DNA of 11,735 nucleotides. Source: Kineosphaera sp039812485 (GTDB lineage Bacteria; Actinomycetota; Actinomycetes; Actinomycetales; Dermatophilaceae). The stretch lies in NCBI GenBank assembly GCA_039812485.1, contig JBDIAP010000122.1, positions 1 through 11,735 of the forward strand, given 5' to 3'. Position 1 is the stretch's first letter; each line of letters opens with the position of its first letter. Both the position numbers and the translations under genes were made by a program. Shown here in pieces: positions 5,927-11,735 of this stretch. The notes below the pieces were generated by a model that worked only from the letters and a program-made list of their open reading frames with translations, was not told the DNA's origin and ran no database searches.

Positions 5927-6511
5927 CTACGGGTGGGAGGTGCGGGACCGCTCGATCGCGCCGGTGTGCACGCGTGCCGCCCCGTCCGCCTCGTCGGCGA
6001 CCCAGTCCTCCAGCGCGGCCCGCACGGTGCGGAACGACAGCTCGTCCCAGGGAATCTCGTCGATGGTCACGAGCGTGTTCTCGATCGTCTCCGGGCCCGG
6101 CTCCAGGTCGAGATCGAGCAGCCGCGCGAGATAGAAGAAGTGCACCTGGCCGGCGTGCACGACGTCGTAGACCGCGAAGATCCGCTCGATGTCGACTCGC
6201 GCCCCGGCCTCCTCGAGGGTCTCGCGGGCCGCGCCGTCGGCGGCCGCCTCGCCGTATTCGAGGAAGCCCGCCGGCAGCGTCCAGTAGCCCTTGCGGGGCT
6301 CGATGTTGCGCAAGCACAACAGGATCCGCGGTGGCTCGGTCCCGTCTGCGCCGCGCCAGACCGGGATCGTGCCGACGACATTCGTCGGGTTGACGTAGTC
6401 GACGTAGCCGCACGCGGGGCACACGGCCCGGAGCCGATCCTCCAGCTCGGGCACGCGCTGCTCGGTGGCCGTGCCGCACAGACGGCAGAAGCGAATGTCG
6501 GGGTAGGGCAC
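5927..6511 (-). CDS. Nudix hydrolase with N-terminal zinc ribbon
   Basis: Cytoplasmic pyrophosphohydrolase of 194 aa acting on nucleoside-diphosphate-linked substrates. The N-terminal zinc ribbon uses Cys9-x2-Cys12 and Cys31-x2-Cys34 (CRLCG, CPACGY). The Nudix domain follows with VNPTNVVGTIPVW, and the complete Nudix box spans residues 82-104 (G-x5-E, then RETLEEAGA), with the metal-binding glutamates present. This domain pairing occurs in NADH-pyrophosphatase-like and ADP-ribose-type Nudix proteins; the substrate cannot be fixed. The start chosen is GTG 6511 because the zinc ribbon begins eight residues later and CACAGT (6523-6518) lies exactly six bases upstream, as in a leaderless promoter; longer frames upstream have no support. 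It is convergent with the nuclease and divergent from the MmcQ-like gene. Confidence 0.9.
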   Translation of the reverse strand: MPYPDIRFCRLCGTATEQRVPELEDRLRAVCPACGYVDYVNPTNVVGTIPVWRGADGTEPPRILLCLRNIEPRKGYWTLPAGFLEYGEAAADGAARETLEEAGARVDIERIFAVYDVVHAGQVHFFYLARLLDLDLEPGPETIENTLVTIDEIPWDELSFRTVRAALEDWVADEADGAARVHTGAIERSRTSHP

Positions 6512-6628
6512 GCCACCACTGTGCCAGTCGGATGGGAAGGCAGCGGGAGCCAGGTGTGTGGCTCGCAGGGAGACCGGCCCGCACGTCACCGGTCCGCCGA
6601 CGACCGCCACGTCGCGGCCGACGCGGCC

Positions 6629-6641
6629 TAGCCTGGGGTGA
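6629..6641 (+). promoter_or_regulatory. Leaderless promoter of the MmcQ/YjbR gene
   Basis: TAGCCT (6629-6634) is followed by six bases and then ATG 6641, so the predicted transcription start is the A of the start codon. This is the same geometry as at lysG. No ribosome binding site precedes the ATG. The rest of the 6512-6640 gap shows only a modest 6-bp inverted repeat GACCGG/CCGGTC (6572-6577 / 6589-6594). Confidence 0.5.
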
Positions 6642-7039
6642 TGGCGCATCCGGTGATGTTCGACGACGACGATCCGCTGCTCGGGCAGGTGCGAGGCCTG
6701 GCGTTGGCGCTGCCCGGGGCGGCGGAGAAGGTCACCCACGGGCACCCGGCGTTCTTCACCACAAAGGTCTTCGCCTACTACGGCGGGTCGGTGAAGGTCG
6801 ACGGGGTCTACGTGCAGCACGGTCAGTCGATCGTCGTCAAGCCCGACGAGCAGGAGCGGGCGGCGCTGGTGCAGGACCCGCGCTGCTATGTGCCGGCCTA
6901 CCTCGGGCCGCGCGGCTGGGTCGGACTCGATCTCGACGCCGGCACCGACTGGGCGGAGGTGGCCGAGCTCGTCGAGGCGAGCTACCGCGAGACCGCCGGC
7001 AAGCGGCTCATCGCGCAGCTCGACGCCGGCAGCACCTGA
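6641..7039 (+). CDS. MmcQ/YjbR family protein
   Basis: Small protein (132 aa) of the MmcQ/YjbR family (DUF419), a CyaY-like fold often annotated as DNA-binding but without an established function. Recognisable family features are the LALALPGAAEKVTHGHPAF segment (about 18-36), the FAYYGG stretch and the C-terminal PAYLGPRGWVGLDLD (about 84-98), followed by the terminal helix EVAELVEASYRETAGKRL. Length is typical. ATG 6641 is preferred over the adjacent GTG 6638 because the -10 element positions transcription exactly on it. The gene appears monocistronic: it is divergent from the Nudix gene and is followed by a gap with 15-bp repeats before the serine hydrolase. No signal peptide or membrane segment is visible. 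Confidence 0.85.
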   Translation: MAHPVMFDDDDPLLGQVRGLALALPGAAEKVTHGHPAFFTTKVFAYYGGSVKVDGVYVQHGQSIVVKPDEQERAALVQDPRCYVPAYLGPRGWVGLDLDAGTDWAEVAELVEASYRETAGKRLIAQLDAGST

Positions 7040-7066
7040 GCGGCCCGCCGGCGCGAGGCCCTCCCG

Positions 7067-7111
7067 CTCAGCTGAATGCCACTCAGCTGAACCCCACTCA
7101 GCTGACCCCCA
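7067..7111. repeat. Three 15-bp direct repeats with TCAGCTGA palindrome
   Basis: CTCAGCTGA recurs at 7067-7075, 7082-7090 and 7097-7105, in 15-bp units separated only by ATGCCA, ACCCCA and CCCCCA-type spacers. Each unit contains the self-complementary octamer TCAGCTGA. The array lies in the 92-base gap between the MmcQ-like gene and the serine hydrolase, ending about 20 bases before the latter's ATG, and is the least GC-rich part of the gap. It may be an iterated operator or a minisatellite. Confidence 0.85.
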
Positions 7112-7131
7112 CCGGCGGCCGATGATGGAGC

Positions 7132-8553
7132 ATGCTGCCTCGCACGTCTCCCAGTGCCGCCGGTGTCGACGCCGAGCGCATCCGGTCCTTCCTGCGCGCC
7201 GCGCGGGAGGCCCGCCTCGAGCTGCACAGCCTCATGCTCGTGCGCCGCGGCCACGTCGTCGCCGAGGGCTGGTGGGCTCCCTACGAGGCGTCGGCCGGCG
7301 CACTCGTCTACTCGCTGTCGAAGGCGTTCACGTCCACCGCGGTCGGGATCGCCGTCGGCGAGGGCCTGCTCGATCTCGACGACGTCGTGGCCGACACGCT
7401 CGGGCCGACGCTGCCGCGGCGGGCCGCAGACTGGGTACGCACCGCCCGGGTGCGCGACCTGCTCGCGATGGCCACCGGACACGAGGTCGACCCCATCGAC
7501 GCGATGCGCGCCACCTACGCTCGCGGCGGCGATCCGCTCGCGGCCTTCCTCGCGACGCCGGCGCAGCACCCGCCGGGGGAGGTGTTCACCTACAACCAGG
7601 GCGCCACGCTGACCCTCGCCGCGATCCTGGCCCGCGTCACCGGGCAGCCGCTGCTCGACTGGCTGCGGCCGCGGCTGCTGGAGCCGCTGGGCATCGAGGG
7701 GGCCAGCTGGACCCCCATGCCCGGCGTCGTCACGGGCTCGGGTGAGGCGCTGGCGCAAGGGTTCTCGGGCATCCACGTGCGCACCGAGGCGATCGCCGCG
7801 CTCGGCGAGCTGTGGCGCTGCGGTGGCCGGTGGGGGCCGCGGCAGCTCGTGCCGGCCGACTACGTGGCGCAGGCCACGCGCGTGCACGTCGAGACCGCCG
7901 ACCGGGCCCTGACGCCCGACTGGCGGCGCGGCTACGGCTTCCAGCTGTGGCGCTCGCGACACGGCTACCGGGGCGACGGCGCGTTCGGGCAGCTGTGCCT
8001 CGTCCTGCCCGAGCACGAGGCGGTGCTCGCAGTCACCGCCCAGACCGAGCGCATGCAGGGCGAGCTCGACCTCGTGTGGGAGCACCTCGTGCCGGCGCTC
8101 GTCGAAGGGCCGCGCACCCCGCCCACCACCGAGCCCGACGCCGACGCCGCGCTGGCCGCCGACCTCGCGGCGCTCGCACTGCCGACGATGCCGGGCGAGT
8201 TCGCGCCCGGCGACGGGCTGCTCGGCGTCGACCTGCCCGTGCCGACCCCCCCGCCGCTGCTGCACCGACTCGTGAGCGTGCGCATCGACGCCGGGCGGCC
8301 CGGCGAGCCCGGACCGACCCTGACGTGGCGGGCCGACGGGCAGGACCACCGCGCGCCCATCGGTGTCGGCACCTGGGCCCGCGGCGAGCTGCCGAGCCCG
8401 TGGATGATGCACCCGCCGGTCGCGATCTGTGGCGCGGCCGACGCGGAGCAGGTGCGGCTGCGGATCGCCTACCTGGCTGCGCCGCACTCCCTGACCCTCA
8501 CCGCGACCCGCGCGGGCGCGCGCCTGGCCTGGACGACGACACCCCTGGCCTAG
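7132..8553 (+). CDS. Serine hydrolase, class C beta-lactamase/esterase fold
   Basis: Protein of 473 aa in the beta-lactamase class C / penicillin-binding-like serine hydrolase family, which includes esterases, D-amino-peptidases and true lactamases. The nucleophile motif is SLSK at residues 61-64 (Ser61, Lys64), the conserved tyrosine is in FTYNQGATLT (Tyr154), and the third motif region is GDGAFGQ at 281-287. After about residue 330 there is an acidic/Ala linker (EPDADAALAADLAALALP) and a C-terminal beta-rich domain to the end. No signal peptide is present, so it is probably an intracellular hydrolase rather than a resistance lactamase; the substrate is unknown. ATG 7132 lacks a well-spaced ribosome binding site (GGAG at 7127-7130 is too close), so the start is less certain. 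The 15-bp iterons just upstream are candidate regulatory sites. Confidence 0.88.
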   Translation: MLPRTSPSAAGVDAERIRSFLRAAREARLELHSLMLVRRGHVVAEGWWAPYEASAGALVYSLSKAFTSTAVGIAVGEGLLDLDDVVADTLGPTLPRRAADWVRTARVRDLLAMATGHEVDPIDAMRATYARGGDPLAAFLATPAQHPPGEVFTYNQGATLTLAAILARVTGQPLLDWLRPRLLEPLGIEGASWTPMPGVVTGSGEALAQGFSGIHVRTEAIAALGELWRCGGRWGPRQLVPADYVAQATRVHVETADRALTPDWRRGYGFQLWRSRHGYRGDGAFGQLCLVLPEHEAVLAVTAQTERMQGELDLVWEHLVPALVEGPRTPPTTEPDADAALAADLAALALPTMPGEFAPGDGLLGVDLPVPTPPPLLHRLVSVRIDAGRPGEPGPTLTWRADGQDHRAPIGVGTWARGELPSPWMMHPPVAICGAADAEQVRLRIAYLAAPHSLTLTATRAGARLAWTTTPLA

Positions 8554-8597
8554 CGAATCGAGCTGAGACAGTCGACCGTCGCTGCGAGGATGAGGCC

Positions 8598-8993
8598 ATG
8601 ACGCAGCAGCGCAACGTGCTCGGCGGCGCCTTGACCGAGTGCGGCACGGATCCGGTGACGGGCTTCTATCGCGATGGATCGTGCACGTGGGGGCCCGAGG
8701 ACCACGGCAACCACACGATCTGCGTCGTGGCGACCGCGGAGTTCCTCGAGCACCAGTATTCGATCGGCAACGACCTGCTGACCCCGCGCCCGCAGTGGCA
8801 CTTCCCGGGGCTGCAGCCCGGCGACCGCTGGTGCGTCGTCGCGGTGCGCTGGCTCGCCTCGCACGAGCAGGGCTGCGCCGCGCCGGTCGTGCTCGGCTCG
8901 ACCAACGAGGCCTGCCTGAGCATCGTGCCGCTCGATGTGCTGCGCCGGTATGCCGTCGACGTGCCCGACGACCCGGGCGGCCTCGTCGGCTGA
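8598..8993 (+). CDS. DUF2237 family protein
   Basis: 131-aa protein matching the DUF2237 family, widespread and of unknown function. The family hallmarks are NVLGGALTECGTDPVTGFYR at the N-terminus, GPEDHGNHTICVV, GNDLLTPRP, FPGLQPGDRWC and a C-terminal VPLDVLRRYAVD. Cysteines at 15, 29, 42 and 79 fall in conserved motifs and could bind metal or act in redox chemistry; that is inference. ATG 8598 has GAGGA (8586-8590) seven bases upstream; the same bases read as GAGGAT also sit exactly where a leaderless -10 would. It follows the serine hydrolase by 44 bases on the same strand, so co-transcription is possible. A compact hairpin follows the stop. Confidence 0.9.
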   Translation: MTQQRNVLGGALTECGTDPVTGFYRDGSCTWGPEDHGNHTICVVATAEFLEHQYSIGNDLLTPRPQWHFPGLQPGDRWCVVAVRWLASHEQGCAAPVVLGSTNEACLSIVPLDVLRRYAVDVPDDPGGLVG

Positions 8994-9008
8994 CGCGATC
9001 GGCACGGG

Positions 9009-9025
9009 CCGGCGCGAGGCGCCGG
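9009..9025 (+). terminator. Hairpin after the DUF2237 gene
   Basis: CCGGCGC (9009-9015) / GCGCCGG (9019-9025), a 7-bp all-GC stem with a 3-base loop, starts 15 bases after the stop. There is no T-tract. It is a plausible terminator separating DUF2237 from the GH13 gene. Confidence 0.55.
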
Positions 9026-9110
9026 GCGCCGGGATGCCTGCCGTCTCGCCATCGGCGCCGGCCGGGTGCTGGGGTTTCAGCCCACGGTGTGTGCTGCGGC
9101 TATGGCATCG

Positions 9111-9189
9111 GCTCGGACCCGGCCCCCGGCGCGGCGGCTCGGACCCCGCCCCCCGGCGCGTGGGCTCGGACCCCCCAGCGCCCGACGCG
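9111..9189. repeat. Three imperfect ~24-bp direct repeats upstream of the GH13 gene
   Basis: Units begin GCTCGGACCC at 9111, 9137 and 9164 and continue with C-rich sequence ending in GCGCG or GACGCG (9111-9133, 9137-9160, 9164-9189). The first two differ by only a couple of bases; the third is more diverged. The array sits in the 275-base non-coding gap before the GH13 start and is not part of a supported gene. Confidence 0.7.
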
Positions 9190-9268
9190 TCGACCCGGAC
9201 GCGCCCGAGCGCCGACAGGCGTGGCGCCCCGCGCCCTGTCGGCCGCCCGGGTCGGCGAGGATGGGTCG

Positions 9269-10543
9269 ATGGGCTGGAGCGAGCACGCGATCTGTTACCA
9301 CGTCTACCCGCTGGGCTTCCTCGGCGCGCCGATCCGCGACGTGCCGCCGGATGCCACGCCCGAGGCCGGGCCCGGCCGGCGGTTGCGCGGCCTCGTGCCG
9401 TGGCTGGACTACATCATCGAGCTCGGTGCCAACGCGCTCCTGCTCGGGCCGATCTTCGCCTCGAGCAGCCACGGCTACGACACCGTCGACTTCCTGCGCC
9501 TCGACCCGCGCCTCGGCGACGACGAGGATTTCGACATCCTCGTGCGAGAGTGCCACGATCGCGGGCTGCGGGTCGTGCTCGACGGCGTCTTCAACCACGT
9601 CGGTTCGCACTACCCCGACTACCAGGCCGCGCTGACCGGCGGCCCCGACAGCGCGCAGGCGCGGCTGTTCCGCATCGACTTCGACGCGCCCGGCGGCCCG
9701 GCGCCCGCCGTCTTCGAGGGGCACGGCGACCTCGTGGAGCTCGACCACGACTCGCCGGCCGTCGTCGATCTCGTCGTCGAGGTCATGAACCACTGGACGC
9801 GTCGCGGCGTCGACGGGTGGCGGCTCGACGCTGCCTACGCCGTCGACCCGGTCTTCTGGGCGCGCGTGCTGCCGCGGGTCCGCGAGCAGCGCGACGACCT
9901 CTTCGTCTACGGCGAGGTCATCCAGGGCGACTACGTCGACCTCGTGGACCGCTCCGGGTGGGACTCCCTGACGCAATACGAGCTGTGGAAGGCGATCTGG
10001 TCGAGCCTGAAGGACCCCAACCTCTACGAGCTCGAGCACGCCCTGAAGCGGCATCAGGAGTTCGTCGAGCACTTCGTGCCGACGACGTTCATCGGCAATC
10101 ACGACGTCACCCGCATCGCCTCGCAGGTCGGGCCCGAGCTGGCCGTGCTCGCGGCGACCGTGCTGCTCACGGTGCCGGGCGTGCCGTGCATCTATTACGG
10201 CGACGAGCTCGCGATGACCGGCGTCAAGGAGGAGCGCTTCGGCGGCGACGACGCGGTGCGTCCAGCCCTGCCCGAGACGCCCGCCGGGCTCGACGGCAGC
10301 GGCGCGGCGATGCTGCGGCACTACCAGCACCTCGTCGGCCTGCGCCGGCGGCACCCGTGGCTGCACCGCGCCACCGTCGAGGTCGAGGACCTCACCAACG
10401 AGAGCATCCGGTATGTCGTGCGGGAGCCCGACGGGCCCGGTGTCGTGACCGTCAGCCTCGACGCCTCGGCGGCGCAGGGCCCGTCCGCGCGGGTCAGTGC
10501 CGGCGACGAGGTGCTCTTCGAGTATGCCGGGGTGACGCAGTGA
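9269..10543 (+). CDS. GH13 alpha-amylase family glycosidase
   Basis: Glycoside hydrolase of 424 aa with a GH13 (beta/alpha)8 barrel acting on alpha-glucans or alpha-glucosides. The conserved regions are all visible: I, DGVFNH (Asp105-His110); II, GWRLDAAY with nucleophile Asp187; III, GEVIQG with acid/base Glu216; IV, GNHD with transition-state stabiliser Asp279. The LVELDHDSP loop resembles the fifth region MPxLN of the neopullulanase/oligo-1,6-glucosidase group. There is no N-terminal starch-binding domain and no signal peptide, suggesting an intracellular enzyme for short maltodextrins; the exact specificity is open. A C-terminal beta domain of about 70 residues follows the barrel. ATG 9269 has GAGGA (9257-9261) seven bases upstream; upstream frame is repeat sequence. 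Its TGA overlaps the next gene's GTG by GTGA. Confidence 0.9.
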   Translation: MGWSEHAICYHVYPLGFLGAPIRDVPPDATPEAGPGRRLRGLVPWLDYIIELGANALLLGPIFASSSHGYDTVDFLRLDPRLGDDEDFDILVRECHDRGLRVVLDGVFNHVGSHYPDYQAALTGGPDSAQARLFRIDFDAPGGPAPAVFEGHGDLVELDHDSPAVVDLVVEVMNHWTRRGVDGWRLDAAYAVDPVFWARVLPRVREQRDDLFVYGEVIQGDYVDLVDRSGWDSLTQYELWKAIWSSLKDPNLYELEHALKRHQEFVEHFVPTTFIGNHDVTRIASQVGPELAVLAATVLLTVPGVPCIYYGDELAMTGVKEERFGGDDAVRPALPETPAGLDGSGAAMLRHYQHLVGLRRRHPWLHRATVEVEDLTNESIRYVVREPDGPGVVTVSLDASAAQGPSARVSAGDEVLFEYAGVTQ

Positions 10544-11037
10544 CCGGCGCGCCCGACGAGGCGCTCGCCGCGGTCGAACGGGCGCTGGCCGCACACGGCC
10601 TGGCCGACCGCATCCGCGTCTTCGACGTCGAGCTGCCGACCGCGGCCGCGGCCGCTGCCGAGCTGGGCTGCGAGGTCGGCGCGATCGCCAACAGTCTCGT
10701 CTTCCGCGCCGGCGACGAACCCGTGCTCGTCCTCGCCAGCGGAGCCCACCGGGTCGACGTCGCGGCCGCCGGGGCGCTCTTCGGCGTCGATCGGCTGCGC
10801 CGTGCCGACGCCGACACCGTGCTGCGCGCCACGGGGCAGGCCGTCGGCGGGTGTGCCCCGGTCGGTCACCCGGCGCCGCTGCGCACCGTCGTCGACACGG
10901 ACCTCGCGGCTTTCCCGCGGCTGTGGGCCGGCGCCGGGATCAAACCGGCGATGTTCTGGGCGACGTATGAGGAGCTGCTGAGTCTCACAGGGGGCACGCC
11001 CGCGCAGGTCGGAGCGTCGATCGAGCGCGGGTCCTGA
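10540..11037 (+). CDS. YbaK/EbsC-type aminoacyl-tRNA deacylase
   Basis: 165-aa trans-editing family protein; relatives hydrolyse mischarged Cys- or Ala-tRNA(Pro) in the cytoplasm. Diagnostic segments are EVGAIANSLVFR (45-56), PVLVLASGAHRVD (61-73) and GGCAPVGHP (103-111). The lysine at the start of the SLVF strand in E. coli YbaK is Asn51 here, as I recall for the actinobacterial subgroup, so activity may differ from YbaK itself. The C-terminus has FPRLWAGAGIKPAMFWATYEELL. The GTG start at 10540 overlaps the TGA of the GH13 gene (GTGA) and has no strong ribosome binding site of its own, so translation is probably coupled to the glycosidase. A long hairpin follows the stop. Confidence 0.88.
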   Translation: MTGAPDEALAAVERALAAHGLADRIRVFDVELPTAAAAAAELGCEVGAIANSLVFRAGDEPVLVLASGAHRVDVAAAGALFGVDRLRRADADTVLRATGQAVGGCAPVGHPAPLRTVVDTDLAAFPRLWAGAGIKPAMFWATYEELLSLTGGTPAQVGASIERGS

Positions 11038-11039
11038 GC

Positions 11040-11083
11040 TCGGCTCGGGCCGCTGCGGCTAAGCCGCGCGCGGTCCGAGCCGA
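11040..11083 (+). terminator. Long stem-loop terminating the GH13-ybaK pair
   Basis: A 44-base near-perfect hairpin starts two bases after the stop: outer stem TCGGCTCGG (11040-11048) / CCGAGCCGA (11075-11083), middle stem CCGC (11050-11053) / GCGG (11070-11073), inner stem GCGGC (11055-11059) / GCCGC (11063-11067) with loop TAA. Only single or double unpaired bases interrupt it. This is the strongest structured element of the window and very likely a terminator. Confidence 0.75.
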
Positions 11084-11138
11084 TTGGGCGCTGAGAGCAG
11101 GCCGCGAGGTCTCCTGCGCGAGAAGGAGGTCCAGCACA

Positions 11139-11735
11139 GTGCCCGATCTGACGAACTGGCCCGGCGCCCATCACGACCCGGTCGTCCGCGTCGCGCGGGA
11201 CTGCCGTGCCCTCGGCCGCGTCCTCGCGCGGCGCCTCGTCGACACCCTGACCTTCCGCCTCAAGGACGAGTGGGTCTCGGCCGCGCACGTCGTCATCGGC
11301 GGCGGGCTCGTCGTCGAGGAGATGATCGACGCCCTGACGCAGCTGCCGGAGCGCGGCGCCGTCGACTGGCAGCGGGTGCACGTGTGGTGGTCCGACGAGC
11401 GCTACCTGCCCGCCGGTCACATCGGCAGGCACGAGACGCGCGCCCGAGCCGCGGGTCTCGGCCGCGTCGGCATCGACGACAGCCGCGTGCACGCCATGCC
11501 GGCGCCGGTCAGCGATCGGGACGTGCGCGTCGAACGGGTGGCCGCCGACTACGCGAAGCTGCTGCGGCTGTTTTCGCCGTTCGGGCGCACCGGGCCGGTC
11601 TTCGACGTCGTGCTGCTCGACGTCGGGGCCGCCGGGGAGGTCGCGGCGCTCTATCCCGGCGCCCCGTCGCTGGAGGCCGTCGAACCCGTCGTCACCGTGC
11701 TCGATGCCCCGACGACGCCGCGTCAGCGCACGACG
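11139..11735 (+). CDS. 6-Phosphogluconolactonase-like protein with degenerate active site (3'-partial)
   Basis: First 199 codons of a protein with the 6-phosphogluconolactonase/glucosamine-6-phosphate isomerase fold, running off the window. GTG 11139 has AAGGAGG (11123-11129) nine bases upstream. The family match rests on WWSDERYLP (residues 83-91, canonical WxDERxVP) and FDVVLLDVGAAGEVAALYPG (155-174, canonical FDxxLLGxGxDGHxASLFPG). Two functional motifs are altered: the phosphate-binding GG[ST]TP loop reads GGGLVVEE (54-61), and the catalytic DGH reads AGE (165-167), losing both the Asp and the His. The SNxxMARE segment is also changed. It is therefore probably not a working lactonase. The frame is intact with normal codon bias, so it looks maintained rather than a pseudogene. 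No zwf/opcA neighbour is seen upstream; what follows is outside the window. Confidence 0.75.
   Translation, partial: MPDLTNWPGAHHDPVVRVARDCRALGRVLARRLVDTLTFRLKDEWVSAAHVVIGGGLVVEEMIDALTQLPERGAVDWQRVHVWWSDERYLPAGHIGRHETRARAAGLGRVGIDDSRVHAMPAPVSDRDVRVERVAADYAKLLRLFSPFGRTGPVFDVVLLDVGAAGEVAALYPGAPSLEAVEPVVTVLDAPTTPRQRTT

Noticed and set aside
7067..7111. CRISPR array
   Set aside because: Units are only 15 bp with no unique spacers; this is a simple direct repeat.
6982..8487. 501-codon minus-strand open frame
   Set aside because: It is antisense to the serine hydrolase, dominated by Arg/Gly/His, with no recognisable motif or start signal.
9077..10594. 505-codon minus-strand open frame
   Set aside because: It is the mirror of the GH13 gene; high GC keeps the antisense frame open. 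The + strand has all GH13 catalytic motifs.
1..11735. Undescribed multi-gene defence or biosynthetic system
   Set aside because: Genes switch strand often, have separate start signals and terminators, and belong to ordinary families; no shared function or cassette structure could be supported.

Overview
This is a very GC-rich window. Its genes show strong G/C bias at third codon positions, GTG starts, AGGAGG-type ribosome binding sites and several apparently leaderless promoters (TAnnnT seven bases before the start codon). Together with a lysE/lysG pair, a YbaK-type deacylase and DUF2237, this points to a high-GC actinobacterium, probably Micrococcales (Dermatophilaceae/Intrasporangiaceae-like). 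The genus is inference. No phage, transposase, CRISPR, tRNA or rRNA is visible.

Layout. The window opens inside a class B penicillin-binding protein (1-1039, +). It converges across a hairpin on lysE, a basic amino acid exporter (1085-1804, -), which is divergent from its LysR-type activator lysG (1875-2771, +). A hairpin-rich gap separates lysG from a convergent unrecognised protein (2961-3497, -). A gene-free stretch (3498-3934) leads to a short HU-family nucleoid protein with a basic tail (3935-4276, +). Next is a 746-base gene-free, G-rich region holding a strong terminator-like hairpin, a G-quadruplex candidate and a small operator-like palindrome. It precedes a DNA/RNA non-specific endonuclease (5023-5898, +), which converges on a zinc-ribbon Nudix hydrolase (5927-6511, -). 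Then come an MmcQ/YjbR protein (6641-7039, +), a beta-lactamase-fold serine hydrolase (7132-8553, +) preceded by three 15-bp iterons, and a DUF2237 protein (8598-8993, +). After a repeat-bearing gap there is a GH13 glycosidase (9269-10543, +) whose stop overlaps the start of a YbaK-type aminoacyl-tRNA deacylase (10540-11037, +). A long hairpin ends that pair. The window closes in a 6-phosphogluconolactonase-like gene (11139 onward, +) that has lost the family's catalytic and phosphate-binding motifs.

How the genes work together. Only two functional units are supported: lysE-lysG (regulated export of lysine/arginine, a known arrangement) and the GH13-ybaK pair (translationally coupled, with no obvious metabolic link). 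The rest read as independent single-gene units, each with its own start signals and often its own hairpin. I see no coherent undescribed multi-gene system. The points most worth a second look are the catalytically degenerate phosphogluconolactonase paralogue, two unrelated 15-bp tandem repeats (one translated at the LysE N-terminus, one made of TCAGCTGA palindromes before the serine hydrolase), and the G-rich non-coding block before the nuclease.
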